The notes under the pieces are model-generated. The model was not told where the DNA came from. It did no database searches and saw nothing but the letters and a program-made list of their open reading frames with translations. This document shows, piece after piece, positions 53,864-63,454 of a stretch of 64,000 bases of DNA (position 1 is the first letter of the stretch; each line of letters starts with the position of its first letter). The DNA lies in contig NZ_RQJX01000006.1 in NCBI RefSeq assembly GCF_003850045.1, positions 1 through 64,000 of the forward strand. Direction: 5' to 3'. The position numbers and the translations under genes are program-made. This DNA is from Aeromicrobium camelliae. GTDB taxonomy: Bacteria > Actinomycetota > Actinomycetes > Propionibacteriales > Nocardioidaceae.

Positions 53864-56590
53864 TCACCGCATGGAGCCGACGACCCGGAGGGCGGCACGG
53901 CCCTGCCGCACCCGGGACTCCCACGTTACGCCGATCACGAGGAGCACGACACCGAGCACGCCGAAGAGCGCCCAGCGCTGCACGGCCATCGCCAGCGGCC
54001 AGAGGTTGACGACCACGAGGAGGGCCAGAACGAGCGCCCCCACGAGGAAAGGCGCCTGCCACGAACGCCACCAGCCGACCGTCAAGGCGACGACGGCGGC
54101 ACCACCGAGCAGGATGGCGCGCAAGCTCGTCGGGTCGGCCAATGCCTGCGGCAAGGAGGGCAACACCGCCAGCGCCAGGCCGACGCCGAGGGCGGGAACG
54201 GAGCGTACGGACGCGTCGCGCGCCATGAACCACGCACCGATGCCGAGCGCGACCGCCGCGAGGGGAACGGTGAAGGCCTCGACCGCTGTGACCTCTTCGC
54301 CCACGATGAAGCAGATCCAGGCCAGCACGGCCAGCACGATCGCAGGCACGGCGAACCAGCGCCGGTCGGCGACATCGGCCGCCGCGGCGAACAGGCTGAG
54401 GGCGAGCACGAGGAACAGCAACGCCATCCAGGAGGCGTCCCGGACATCCAGTCCGGCCAGCACGCCGGCGAATGCGAGGACAGCCGCCACCACCTCGAGC
54501 GGAATGCGGCGTACGAGGGACTCTACGAACCAGCTCGCGACGCCGAACGCCGCGACTCCGGCGAGCGTGAGCCACAACGAGACCGCACGGGTGTCGAGTC
54601 CGGCCGAGTTCGCCAACGCCACGCCGGCCACCGCGCCGGTCAGTGCGGTCAGCACGCCGCTGACGGCGCCCACGAGGTCCCAGCGGGTCGTGGCAGTGAG
54701 CACACCGAACGCCACGGCCACGGCGGCGTAGGCCCAGGCCGCGACACCGTCATCACCGGATGCCGGGACGAGTGCCACCAGCAGGGCAGCAGGACCGACC
54801 CACTGCTCGACCTGGCTGCCGTGCACGAACCGCCACGCGATCAACGCCGCACCGGCGATCGCGACAGCGGCCTGGACGGCCTCGGGCAGGTCCGTCGCCG
54901 ACATGGTGGCCAGCACGCCCACGACCACGATCGCCAGCACGAGCGGCCGCACGAGCGGCGACGGCAGGGCGAGGGTCGGCCGCCGGCGAGCTCCCCAGGC
55001 GGCGATGGCGGCGCCGAGGCTCAACGAGGCGATCGCGGTCGCGCTGACCGTCGCTTCGGACCACCCGATCAGCACGACGAACATCGAGCCGCCTGCCGCC
55101 GCCACGAGCGCGGCCTGAGCACCACGCGCCCACGTGGACGCGCCGCGCACGAGGACGCTGCCGAGCGCGACGAAGACGGCGGCCACGACCGCTGCGACCG
55201 TGGCGGAGACTTCGCCGGCCGCCGCCGTGACGACGAGGATCCCTGCGGTCATCACCGTCACCGCCGCCGCGCCGGCGGCGCCGCGCGGCATGATCAGCGC
55301 GGCGACGCCGCTTCCGACCGCGATGACCGCGAGCGGGGCACCGTGACCCTCGAGCACGAGCCCGTCGAGGTCGGGCGAGGCGAAGGCCTCGGAGAGTGCG
55401 GCCACGACCAGGAACGGCACCATGGCCACCCCGACCGGCACCACGATCCAGAGCGCGACGGTCGTGCGAAGGCGCCATGCCAGCGCGAGGACGAGGGCAG
55501 CCAGCAGGGCTGCCACCGCTCCGGACCAGAACGCGGTCCAATCGGCCTCGGACCACAGGTATACGAGCACGGCGGGGACGGCGATCCACGGCGCGACGCC
55601 CGCGTAGATCTGCGGAAGCACCAACGGCCGTCCCAAGCGCCCACGGGCGGTGCGGGCGAGCGGAATCGTGAGGACCGCGAGAACGACCGCCCATCCCCCG
55701 ACGTAGATCTCGCCCGGTATCGCGTCGAGCCCGAGGAGTCCCTCAGCTCGCGCGGCGAACCAGTCCAGCGTCAGGAGGCCGAAGACCACGGCCCACAGGG
55801 CCTCGGCCGACGCTCCGAGACGACGACGGGTGGTGAAGGCTGCCGCGGCGGTGGCCACGAGCGTGGCGGCGAACAGCGCCATGGACCGGCCGAACAGTCC
55901 GAGCCGATCCCACGAGACCGAGATGAAGATGGTGGCGGCCACCAGCAGCAGGAGCGCGCCGAGAGCGAGGATGACCGACCCCACGTCGAGCCCCTTGCGC
56001 GGCTCCTGCGCCGTCGCCTGCGGGGGCATCGATCCTGGGAACGGTGGCAACGAGGACGCCTGCGGAGCGGTCGGCGCGACGGGAGGCGCCGGCGGCGGAG
56101 CCCAGGCCGCGGGAGCCGACGCCGCAGGCGACGGTGCTTGCGGGGGCACGGCCGCAGCAGACGATGCGGGAGGCGCGGTCGGCGCGACGACCGCCGTCGC
56201 GGGCGGCTGAGGGCGGGTCTGCCGTGCCTGCGCGACGAGCGCGTCGAGACGCTCCATCTGCCGCCACAGCTCCGTCGCCCCGGGCCCCGTCAGCGCAAGC
56301 CCGCAATGAGGACACTGGGTGTGGCCGGAGATCCAGCCACGGCAGTCGGGGCAGGCGTGCGGGTCCGCGTACTTCACCAGCCTCGACGACGCGGGCGCGA
56401 CCTGGGGCGGCATCGGAGGCTGCGGACTGTACCCGCGCACCTGCGCGACGAGCGCGTCGAGACGCTCCATCTGCTGCCACAGCTCCGTGGCGGAGGGACC
56501 CGTGAGCACGAGCCCGCAGTGGGGACAGTGAGGGTGTCCGGAGATGTGGCCTCGACAGCCGGGGCAGGCGTGCGAGTCTGCGTACTTCAC
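53864..56590 (-). CDS. Large membrane protein with duplicated zinc ribbon
   Basis: 908 residues, function unknown. The N-terminus has two near-identical zinc ribbons with a following helix (residues 1-58 and 72-129, period 71): each has HACPxCRG...CPHCGL, then ATELWxQMERLDALVAQ. A Pro/Ala-rich linker (about 130-200) leads to roughly 20-24 hydrophobic helices rich in Ala/Val/Leu to the C-terminus. Actinobacteria have similar 'zinc ribbon plus many helices' proteins (SCO7225-like) without known function. GTG start with a GAGGG site. Upstream of acnA but separated by the promoter region. Confidence 0.8.
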   Translation of the reverse strand: MKYADSHACPGCRGHISGHPHCPHCGLVLTGPSATELWQQMERLDALVAQVRGYSPQPPMPPQVAPASSRLVKYADPHACPDCRGWISGHTQCPHCGLALTGPGATELWRQMERLDALVAQARQTRPQPPATAVVAPTAPPASSAAAVPPQAPSPAASAPAAWAPPPAPPVAPTAPQASSLPPFPGSMPPQATAQEPRKGLDVGSVILALGALLLLVAATIFISVSWDRLGLFGRSMALFAATLVATAAAAFTTRRRLGASAEALWAVVFGLLTLDWFAARAEGLLGLDAIPGEIYVGGWAVVLAVLTIPLARTARGRLGRPLVLPQIYAGVAPWIAVPAVLVYLWSEADWTAFWSGAVAALLAALVLALAWRLRTTVALWIVVPVGVAMVPFLVVAALSEAFASPDLDGLVLEGHGAPLAVIAVGSGVAALIMPRGAAGAAAVTVMTAGILVVTAAAGEVSATVAAVVAAVFVALGSVLVRGASTWARGAQAALVAAAGGSMFVVLIGWSEATVSATAIASLSLGAAIAAWGARRRPTLALPSPLVRPLVLAIVVVGVLATMSATDLPEAVQAAVAIAGAALIAWRFVHGSQVEQWVGPAALLVALVPASGDDGVAAWAYAAVAVAFGVLTATTRWDLVGAVSGVLTALTGAVAGVALANSAGLDTRAVSLWLTLAGVAAFGVASWFVESLVRRIPLEVVAAVLAFAGVLAGLDVRDASWMALLFLVLALSLFAAAADVADRRWFAVPAIVLAVLAWICFIVGEEVTAVEAFTVPLAAVALGIGAWFMARDASVRSVPALGVGLALAVLPSLPQALADPTSLRAILLGGAAVVALTVGWWRSWQAPFLVGALVLALLVVVNLWPLAMAVQRWALFGVLGVVLLVIGVTWESRVRQGRAALRVVGSMR

Positions 56591-56605
56591 CGGATTACCC
56601 TCTCG

Positions 56606-57814
56606 TCAACGCTCGGCGGGAGCAAGCACGGCCACGCACTCGACGTGGTGTGTCATGGGGAAGAGCGCGAAAGCGCGCACCGAGCGCACATCGTAGCCGT
56701 GCTCGATGAACGTCTTGAGATCGCGCGCCAACGCCGCCGGATCGCAGGCGACGTAGACGACCGTGCGCGCGCCGAGGGCTGCGATGGGCGCCACCGCGTT
56801 CTTGGCTCCCGCGCGGGGCGGGTCGAGCACCACGACGTCGGCTGATCCACCGAGCCAACCACGAGCGAGAGCCTTCTCCACCGGCGCACGCTGCACGGTC
56901 GCCTGCTCGAACTCCGCGAGGTTCACTCGTGCGTCCTCATGCCCGGACCGGGCACCCTCGACGCTCACCACCTCACCTCGCGGGCCGGCCGCTTCGGCGA
57001 GGAAGGCCGAGAAGAGACCGGCGCCGGCGTAGAGGTCGAGCACGCGATCCCCGGGTTGCACCTGAGCCCCGACGAGGACAGCGTCGACGAGGGTCTCCGC
57101 GGCTCGCGGATGGACCTGCCAGAACCCCGACCCGGACACGTGGAACGTCCGGCCGTGCACCGTCTCGTGCAGTGTGCCGCTGCCCGCCCGCACCTCACCG
57201 TCGCGCCCCACCACACCGTGGACAGGCCCGAGATCGCCGGGGACCTCGGCGTCGGTGACGAGGACCCTCTCCCCCGTGGACGAGATGACGGATTCGACGG
57301 GGCCGCCGTCCCATCGCGCAGCCGGAACGGGCGGAGCATCGGGGTGGGCGATCCGGCACCGGTCGATCGGCACGACCGCGTGATCGCGATGACGCCGCAA
57401 CCCGGCGCGTCCGGACTCGTCCACCGCGTAGGTGACGCGGGTGCGCCAGCCGAGGCCCTCGGGCTGAACGGCCTCGACCTCCACGTCCCACTCGAGCCCG
57501 GCGAGCCGCTGCAGTTGCTCGCGGACTACCTGGCCGAGCAGACGCCGCTGGCCTTCGGGGCTGACGTGCTGGAAATCGCAGCCGCCGCACGTGCCCGCGA
57601 AGGGACACGGTGGAGTCACCCGGTCGGGTGCGGCCTCGAGCACCTCGACCGCGTCGGCCCGCAGGAAGCGCTTCGTGCGTTCGGTGATCGCGATCCGCAC
57701 ACGTTCGCCCGGCAGCGCATGACGTACGAACACGACCTGTCCGTCCAGCCGCGCGACACAGTGACCGCCGTGAGCCACCGGCCCCACCTCGACGACGGGC
57801 AACTCGGCGTTCAC
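56606..57814 (-). CDS. Class I SAM RNA m5U methyltransferase (TrmA/RlmD family)
   Basis: 402 residues: N-terminal TRAM domain, [4Fe-4S] cysteines in CPFAGTCGGC with the fourth in DRCRIAHP, SAM motif DLYAGAGLFSAFLAEA, and C-terminal DPPRAGA and VACDPAALARD with the catalytic Cys. It methylates a uridine in rRNA or tRNA; which one cannot be told. The GTG overlaps the stop of the permease (GTGA), matching M. tuberculosis Rv2689c-Rv2690c. It adds another Fe-S client to the window. Confidence 0.92.
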   Translation of the reverse strand: MNAELPVVEVGPVAHGGHCVARLDGQVVFVRHALPGERVRIAITERTKRFLRADAVEVLEAAPDRVTPPCPFAGTCGGCDFQHVSPEGQRRLLGQVVREQLQRLAGLEWDVEVEAVQPEGLGWRTRVTYAVDESGRAGLRRHRDHAVVPIDRCRIAHPDAPPVPAARWDGGPVESVISSTGERVLVTDAEVPGDLGPVHGVVGRDGEVRAGSGTLHETVHGRTFHVSGSGFWQVHPRAAETLVDAVLVGAQVQPGDRVLDLYAGAGLFSAFLAEAAGPRGEVVSVEGARSGHEDARVNLAEFEQATVQRAPVEKALARGWLGGSADVVVLDPPRAGAKNAVAPIAALGARTVVYVACDPAALARDLKTFIEHGYDVRSVRAFALFPMTHHVECVAVLAPAER

Positions 57815-59823
57815 CGGCGCGGCCGGATGCCCCGGCGCACGTCGCCGGCAGCGGGACGGTCGTCGAGCGGGTGCGCGTGGTGCGCCGACCGCAACTGGTA
57901 GGGGACGCTGACCGCCATGACTCCGGGCATGAACAACAGTCTGCTCTTGAGACGCAAGGCGGTCTGGTTGTGCAGCAGCTGCTCCCACCAGCGACCCACC
58001 ACGTACTCGGGGATGTAGACCGTCACGGCATCGCGCGGGCTCTCCGACCGGAGCGTCTTCACGTACCTCACGATCGGTCGCACGATCTCGCGGTACGGCG
58101 AATCGAGAACCGTCAGCGGCACAGGCACCCGGTGCTCGTCCCACTGCCGCAGCACCTCGGCGGTCTCCTCGGCGTCGAGCTCGACCGTGACCGCTTCTAG
58201 CCGGCTCGGCTGCGCGGCGCGGGCATAGGCGATCGCGCGCATCGTCGGCTTGTGAACCTTGCTCACCAGGACGATCCCATGCACGCGCGAGGGCAACGTG
58301 ACGTCGCTGTCGTCGATCGCCAGTTCCTCGGCCACGCGGCGGTAGTGGCGATGGATGGCGCGCATCATGACGAACAGCGCGACCATGGCGCTGATCGCGA
58401 TCCATGCGCCCGCGAGGAACTTGGTGATCAGGACGATCACCAGCACGGTCCCCGTCATCGTGAGACCGAAGGTGTTGATGGCGCGCGACCGCAGCATGCG
58501 GCGCCGCTCGCCGGGATCCGTCTCGGTCGCGAGAAGGCGGGACCAGTGACGGATCATCCCGAGCTGGCTGAGCGTGAACGACACGAACACGCCGACGATG
58601 TACATCTGGATGAGGCGTGTGACCTCGGCGTCGAACACGAGGATCAGCACGACGGCGGCGAGGGCCAGCATGACGATGCCGTTGCTGAACGCCAGCCGGT
58701 CACCGCGGGTGTGCATCTGCCGCGGCAGATAGCCGTCGCGGGCGAGAATCGAGCCGAGGACGGGGAACCCGTTGAAGGCGGTGTTCGCCGCCAGGATCAA
58801 GATGATGCCCGTACAGGCGATGGTGAGATAGAACAGCGGCGGGAAGTCCGCGTAGAGCGCCTTCGCCAGCTGGCCGATCACCGTGTCCTGCACGTAACCG
58901 GAGTCGTGGCCGAGCGGTTCGCCGTCGCGCAGCAACTGGTGCGCGGGATCCTCGACGTACCGCAGGTGCATGAGGTCGGCGAGCACGATGATGCTCATCA
59001 GCATCGCGATGGAGATCGAACCGAGCAGCAGCAGCGTGGTGGCGGCGTTGCGGCTCTTCGGTTTGCGGAAGGCCGGCACGCCGTTGCTGATCGCCTCGAC
59101 GCCGGTGAGTGCGGCGCAGCCGGACGAGAAGGCCCGCGCCAGCAGGAACGCCATGGCGAGCCCCGTCACAGCACCCTCGAACTGCGCCTCGGGGGCGATC
59201 TCGAAGGCCGCGCTCTCGACCCGGGGAAGGTCCCCTGTGGCATAACGCACGTAACCCCAGATCGCCATCACGGCGATCGCGCCCATGAACAGGTAGGTGG
59301 GGATCGCGAACGCTGTGCCCGACTCCTTGACTCCGCGCAGGTTCACCGCCATGAGCGCCAGCACGAGCAGAGCTCCCGCCGTCGCCTCGTGGCCGTTGAG
59401 CCACGGCAACGCCGCCGTCGCGTTCTGCACGCCCGAGGAGATCGACACTGCCACGGTCAGGATGTAGTCGACCAGCAGGGCGCTCGCGACCGTCAGGCCC
59501 GCGCTCGGCCCCAGGTTCACGGTCGCCACTTCGTAGTCGCCGCCGCCGGACGGGTACGCGTGGACGTTCTGGCGGTAGGACGCGACGACCGTCAACATCA
59601 CGACGACGACGCACAACCCGATCTGCCAGTTGAACGCGTAGGCCGACAAACCACCGAGCGAGAGGGTCAGGAAGATCTCGTCCGGCGCATAGGCCACGGA
59701 CGACAGGGCATCGCTCGCGAACACGGGAAGAGCGGTGCGCTTGGGTAGCAGTGTTTCGCCGAGCTGCGCGCTGCGCAGCTTGCGACCGATCAACGCCCGT
59801 TTGACGGCGCCGGTGATGCTCAC
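57811..59823 (-). CDS. APC-superfamily permease, KimA-like (possible K+ importer)
   Basis: 670 residues: about 12 transmembrane helices (to about residue 500) and a soluble C-terminal domain of roughly 160 residues. The N-terminus has LPVFASDALSSVAYAPDEI, the family's helix-1 motif with SSVAY. The domain layout resembles Bacillus KimA (YdaO), a c-di-AMP-controlled K+ importer. The divergent neighbours are two RCK/TrkA subunits, the regulatory half of K+ channels, so K+ transport is the best guess. GTG start 7 nt after TACGAT; no alternative start with Shine-Dalgarno. Confidence 0.82.
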   Translation of the reverse strand: MSITGAVKRALIGRKLRSAQLGETLLPKRTALPVFASDALSSVAYAPDEIFLTLSLGGLSAYAFNWQIGLCVVVVMLTVVASYRQNVHAYPSGGGDYEVATVNLGPSAGLTVASALLVDYILTVAVSISSGVQNATAALPWLNGHEATAGALLVLALMAVNLRGVKESGTAFAIPTYLFMGAIAVMAIWGYVRYATGDLPRVESAAFEIAPEAQFEGAVTGLAMAFLLARAFSSGCAALTGVEAISNGVPAFRKPKSRNAATTLLLLGSISIAMLMSIIVLADLMHLRYVEDPAHQLLRDGEPLGHDSGYVQDTVIGQLAKALYADFPPLFYLTIACTGIILILAANTAFNGFPVLGSILARDGYLPRQMHTRGDRLAFSNGIVMLALAAVVLILVFDAEVTRLIQMYIVGVFVSFTLSQLGMIRHWSRLLATETDPGERRRMLRSRAINTFGLTMTGTVLVIVLITKFLAGAWIAISAMVALFVMMRAIHRHYRRVAEELAIDDSDVTLPSRVHGIVLVSKVHKPTMRAIAYARAAQPSRLEAVTVELDAEETAEVLRQWDEHRVPVPLTVLDSPYREIVRPIVRYVKTLRSESPRDAVTVYIPEYVVGRWWEQLLHNQTALRLKSRLLFMPGVMAVSVPYQLRSAHHAHPLDDRPAAGDVRRGIRPRR

Positions 59824-59830
59824 TCGCCAG

Positions 59831-59836
59831 ATCGTA
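59831..59836 (-). promoter_or_regulatory. -10 element of the KimA-like permease gene
   Basis: TACGAT ends 7 nt before the GTG at 59823. It is divergent from the ceoB promoter. Confidence 0.5.
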
Positions 59837-59889
59837 TGCCCGTGCGGCGGCAAAAACCACGGGAGCCGGTGGTGACGCCCATCGCGGTG

Positions 59890-59895
59890 TAGCGT
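59890..59895 (+). promoter_or_regulatory. -10 element of the ceoB/ceoC pair
   Basis: TAGCGT ends 6 nt before the GTG at 59902; leaderless arrangement. Confidence 0.5.
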
Positions 59896-59901
59896 GCGTC
59901 T

Positions 59902-60561
59902 GTGCACGTCGTGATCATGGGGTGCGGCCGGGTCGGCTCGAGTCTGGCGCACAGTCTGCAAGACCGCGGTCACTCCACCGCGGTCGTCGATGTCGACCCG
60001 AGCGCGTTCCGCCGCCTGGGCGAGTCGTTCGGCGGCATCACGGTGACCGGGATGGGGTTCGATCGCGACGTCCTGCGCCAGGCCGGGATCGAACGCGCGG
60101 ACGCGTTCGCGGCCGTGTCGAGCGGTGACAACTCGAACATCATCTCCGCGCGGGTCGCGCGGGAGCTCTTCGAGGTGCCCACCGTCGTCGCGCGCATCTA
60201 CGACCCGGGGAGGGCCGAGGTCTTCGAGCGGCTGGGCGTACCGACGGTCGCGACCGTGCCGTGGGCGGCCGATCAGGTGCTACGGCGCCTGCTGCCCGCC
60301 GGAACGGAGCCGACCTGGCGCGACCCGACGGGGCACATCCGTCTCGACACGCTCTACGCGCCTGCCGCCTGGGTGGGACATCGGATCGGCGCGCTCGAGG
60401 ACGCCGCCGGCGTGCGTGTCCCGTTCCTCACGCGGCTCGGTCAGGGCAGCATCGTCGGTGCCGACACGGTGATCCAAGAGGGCGACTTCCTGAGCGTGTT
60501 CGTCCACGACGATCGGGCGGCGCATGCGCAGACGATCCTGCAGAAAGGCCCGGTGGAGTGA
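59902..60561 (+). CDS. ceoB: TrkA/CeoB-type RCK K+ regulatory subunit
   Basis: 219 residues: Rossmann RCK_N with NAD motif MGCGRVGSSLAHSL (residues 6-19), acidic end of strand 2 at VVDVDP, and a C-terminal RCK_C/TrkA_C domain. It gates K+ transporters in response to nucleotides. No TrkH-type pore lies nearby. Overlaps the next gene by one base. Confidence 0.93.
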   Translation: MHVVIMGCGRVGSSLAHSLQDRGHSTAVVDVDPSAFRRLGESFGGITVTGMGFDRDVLRQAGIERADAFAAVSSGDNSNIISARVARELFEVPTVVARIYDPGRAEVFERLGVPTVATVPWAADQVLRRLLPAGTEPTWRDPTGHIRLDTLYAPAAWVGHRIGALEDAAGVRVPFLTRLGQGSIVGADTVIQEGDFLSVFVHDDRAAHAQTILQKGPVE

Positions 60562-61223
60562 TGCGCGTCGCGATCGCCGGAGCGGGCGCCGTCGGCCGTT
60601 CGGTCGCGCAAGAACTCGTCGCCAACGGCCACGACGTCCTGCTCATCGACAAGTCTCCGGCGGCCATCCGCCGCGAGAGCGTCCGCGAGGCGGAGTGGCT
60701 GCTCGCCGATGCCTGCGAGCTCTCGTCGCTGACCGAGGCGCAGTTGCAGCGCTGTGACGTCGTGATCGCCGCGACCGGTGACGACAAGGCCAACCTCGTC
60801 GCGTCGCTGTTGGCCAAGACCGAGTTCGGTGTCCCGCGCACCGTCGCCCGCGTCAACCACCCGAGCAACGAGTGGTTGTTCGGGGAGGGGTGGGGTGTCG
60901 ACGTCGCCGTATCGACGCCCCGGCTGATGGCCGCGCTGGTGGAGGAGGCCGTCGCAGTCGGTGATCTGGTGCGCCTCTTCACGTTCGGGCAGAGTTCGAC
61001 CAACCTCGTCGAGCTCACCATGCCCGCGGACTCCCCGCTCATCGGCACGCGCGTGGGCTCCGTGCCGTGGCCGGAGCGCGTCGTGCTCGTCGCGATCCTG
61101 CGCGACGGCACTCCGCTGACGCCGGACCCGGACCGCGCACTCGAGAGCGGCGACGAGCTGCTGTTCGTGACCCCGGACGACCAGGAGGCCGAGATCAGCG
61201 CGCTCCTGTCACCGCGGCCCTGA
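60561..61223 (+). CDS. ceoC: TrkA/CeoC-type RCK K+ regulatory subunit
   Basis: 220 residues, same RCK_N + RCK_C layout as its neighbour. NAD motif GAGAVGRSVAQELVANGHDV (residues 7-26) and DKSP. The pair equals M. tuberculosis ceoB-ceoC (Rv2691-Rv2692). The ATG overlaps the ceoB stop (TGATG), so equal amounts, probably forming a heteromeric ring, are likely. Confidence 0.94.
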   Translation: MRVAIAGAGAVGRSVAQELVANGHDVLLIDKSPAAIRRESVREAEWLLADACELSSLTEAQLQRCDVVIAATGDDKANLVASLLAKTEFGVPRTVARVNHPSNEWLFGEGWGVDVAVSTPRLMAALVEEAVAVGDLVRLFTFGQSSTNLVELTMPADSPLIGTRVGSVPWPERVVLVAILRDGTPLTPDPDRALESGDELLFVTPDDQEAEISALLSPRP

Positions 61224-61225
61224 GC

Positions 61226-61891
61226 TCAGGACGAGGGCGGCGATTCCAGCGGGGTCCGGTTGCGGCTCAGCATCCAGGCCATCGCGAGGAGCGACGCGAC
61301 CTGCAGCGGCCACCCCATGACGACTTTCGCGGTGCCGAGCAACGCGACCTCGTCGGCCACGTAGAGCGGGTACTGGACGACGACGCGAAGGACGCACGGC
61401 AGCACGAACAGCCATGTCATCTGAGCGCAGAGGCGCCGCATGCCGCGGTCCTCGCGCCAGGCGGTGAAGTCGCCCACGACAGCACCGATGAGGAACCCGA
61501 CTGCCGGCCATCCGATGAGGATGGTGATCGTGAACACGACCGCGTACCCGGCGTTGTAGAGGATTCCGGGAAGGAAGACGTCCCGGGCCTCCCCCGAGCG
61601 CGACGCGAAGATGGTCGCGATGGCGATGCCCACCAGAGCGTTCAGCACGAACTGCGGGTTGGACCGCTGCAGGACACGTGCGACCAGCAGCACCACCGTC
61701 AGCGCGACGCTGACGATGAGGCTCAGCCGCAGCTGATCGCTCACGATGAAGCACACGGTGAAGGCGATCGTGGGAATGGCGCTCTCGACCACCCCGCGTG
61801 CCCCGCCGAAGGCTTCGGCGAGCCGCTGACGAACCAGTTGCTCGACGGTCTCGGCACTCGCCGGACTGGGGACGGCCGCGTCGCCGCTCAT
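61226..61891 (-). CDS. DUF3159 membrane protein
   Basis: 221 residues with about six hydrophobic helices and the family stretch LFVLPCVLRVVVQYPLY (about residues 165-181). Conserved in Actinobacteria beside ceoBC (Rv2693c). Function unknown; a relation to intracellular septation protein A-like proteins has been suggested for the family. The start overlaps the OB-fold gene's stop (ATGA). Confidence 0.88.
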   Translation of the reverse strand: MSGDAAVPSPASAETVEQLVRQRLAEAFGGARGVVESAIPTIAFTVCFIVSDQLRLSLIVSVALTVVLLVARVLQRSNPQFVLNALVGIAIATIFASRSGEARDVFLPGILYNAGYAVVFTITILIGWPAVGFLIGAVVGDFTAWREDRGMRRLCAQMTWLFVLPCVLRVVVQYPLYVADEVALLGTAKVVMGWPLQVASLLAMAWMLSRNRTPLESPPSS

Positions 61892-62247
61892 GCGGCGTCC
61901 AGCGTGTAGCGCGGGTTGTACAACACCCGAGCGCCGCCGCGCTCGCTCAGCCGTCCCGTGGCGGTGAGCTCACGTCCGGCGTCGATACCGGCGATCCGGC
62001 GCCGCCCGAGCCACACGAGCGTCACAGTGCCGGAGCCGTCATACAGCTCGGCCTCGAGGGCCGTCGCCTCACCGACCGGTCGCAACGTGATCGCCCGCAC
62101 GACGCCGTGAAGGGAGACGACGTCGCGGTCCGGCTGTTCTCGAATCGGCCGGCACCCGGCCCGAGCGCAGTGCACCAGCAGTTCGTCGCTCTCCTGCTGG
62201 TCGGTCGACGACCAGCGGTCGACCACGCGATGGAGGATTCCCGCCAT
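61888..62247 (-). CDS. OB-fold nucleic acid-binding protein
   Basis: 119 residues, one OB fold (strands LHGVVRAITLRP, EAELYDGSGTVTLVWLG, and GRELTATGRLSERGG). Equivalent to Rv2694c. It probably binds single-stranded nucleic acid; no catalytic residues are evident. ATG 6 nt after TAGGAT. Confidence 0.88.
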   Translation of the reverse strand: MAGILHRVVDRWSSTDQQESDELLVHCARAGCRPIREQPDRDVVSLHGVVRAITLRPVGEATALEAELYDGSGTVTLVWLGRRRIAGIDAGRELTATGRLSERGGARVLYNPRYTLDAA

Positions 62248-62253
62248 ATCTGG

Positions 62254-62259
62254 ATCCTA
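62254..62259 (-). promoter_or_regulatory. -10 element of the OB-fold/DUF3159 pair
   Basis: TAGGAT ends 6 nt before the ATG at 62247; leaderless arrangement. Confidence 0.5.
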
Positions 62260-62273
62260 GGCCGCGAAACGGC

Positions 62274-62924
62274 TCAGGCCTCCTGCGACGGCTGAGACGA
62301 CTGCGGCGTGACGCCCGGAGGCATGCGCAACGGCAACGGCTCCCGCACCATGCGCGGATCGCTGCCGCGCACCACGACGACGTCCCGGAGGATCTCCAGG
62401 AGCGGCTCCGCTGCGGTCTCGTCCGTGGCGGCCTGACCGAGGAGCGTGGCACGGAGCAGCCATCGCGGACCTTCGACACCGAGGATCCGGCTCTGCTGCA
62501 CGCCGGTCCGCCCGTCCTGGGCCGTCACCTCCACCCGGAAGTGCAGCTCGGGACCGAACGGACCGTCGGCGTCCTTCCAGTCACCTTCACGGCGCTCGAC
62601 CTCGCGCTTGAGGTCGGTCAGGACGTCGCCCCACTCCCCGCCGGAGCGCGAGGCGGCGAAGATGCGCAACTCCATCGCGGAGCCCTCCACGACGACCAGC
62701 ACGGACGTCAACTGGCCGTTCTCGGTGGGAAGCTGCAGTCCGACGCCGTCACGGCCCTTGATGCGCAACGCGCCGAGGTCGACGTATCCCGGGCCGTCCG
62801 GATCGCGCTCGGAGGAGTCCCAGGGTCCGGCGGACCGGGTCGCCGGGACGGTCACCTCCGCGGCGACGTCGGGGGTCTCGGTGTGCTCTGCTGCCGCCGC
62901 ATCCTTCTTGCGTCGACCGAACAT
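62274..62924 (-). CDS. DUF3710 protein
   Basis: 216 residues. Highly charged N-terminus (GRRKKDAAAAE), then a conserved alpha/beta region with GPWDSSERDPDGPGYVDLG (about residues 34-52) that defines DUF3710. Function unknown. Equivalent to Rv2696c, always next to dut. The ATG overlaps the dut stop (TGATG), and GAGGA lies upstream. Confidence 0.9.
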   Translation of the reverse strand: MFGRRKKDAAAAEHTETPDVAAEVTVPATRSAGPWDSSERDPDGPGYVDLGALRIKGRDGVGLQLPTENGQLTSVLVVVEGSAMELRIFAASRSGGEWGDVLTDLKREVERREGDWKDADGPFGPELHFRVEVTAQDGRTGVQQSRILGVEGPRWLLRATLLGQAATDETAAEPLLEILRDVVVVRGSDPRMVREPLPLRMPPGVTPQSSQPSQEA

Positions 62925-63403
62925 CAGCGTTCCTCTCGTACTTCTCGTGCGGGCGTCAACGACGCATGGCCACCCGATGAACCGTAGCCCCCTTCCCCGC
63001 GTTCGGACACGGGGAGTGCGGGGACGTCCACGAATCGGACGTGCTCGACACGTTGCACGACCAGTTGCGCGATGCGATCGCCGCGGTGAATCGTCACGGA
63101 TTCGTGCAGATCGTGGTTGATGAGCAGGACTTTGATCTCTCCGCGGTACCCGGCGTCGATCGTCCCGGGGGTGTTGACGACCGACAGGCCGTGGCGCAGC
63201 GCGAGCCCGGACCGCGGATGGACGAAGGCAGCGAATCCCTCGGGCAGGGCGATCGCGATGCCAGTCGGCACGAGCGCGCGTTCGCCGGGGGCGAGCTCGA
63301 CATCGACCGTGGAGACCAGGTCGGCACCGGCATCGTCGGGCCGCGCGTACCGCGGTGGCTCGATGCCCGGGTCGAGACGCTGGATCTGCACGTCGGTGCT
63401 CAT
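62924..63403 (-). CDS. dut: dUTP diphosphatase
   Basis: 159 residues, trimeric dUTPase with all five motifs: DAGADL (residues 24-29), [10 protein letters not shown] (63-72), [13 protein letters not shown] (80-92), GDRIAQLVV (108-116) and the C-terminal GEGGYGSSG (137-145). It hydrolyses dUTP to dUMP and PPi, keeping uracil out of DNA. The start gives the usual short N-terminus; TAAGGT lies about 8 nt upstream on the coding strand. Confidence 0.97.
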   Translation of the reverse strand: MSTDVQIQRLDPGIEPPRYARPDDAGADLVSTVDVELAPGERALVPTGIAIALPEGFAAFVHPRSGLALRHGLSVVNTPGTIDAGYRGEIKVLLINHDLHESVTIHRGDRIAQLVVQRVEHVRFVDVPALPVSERGEGGYGSSGGHASLTPAREVREER

Positions 63404-63454
63404 GTCGCCCGACCTTACCCAAGGCGGGTTCGGCCGCTCCGGCACAGTAGAGGC

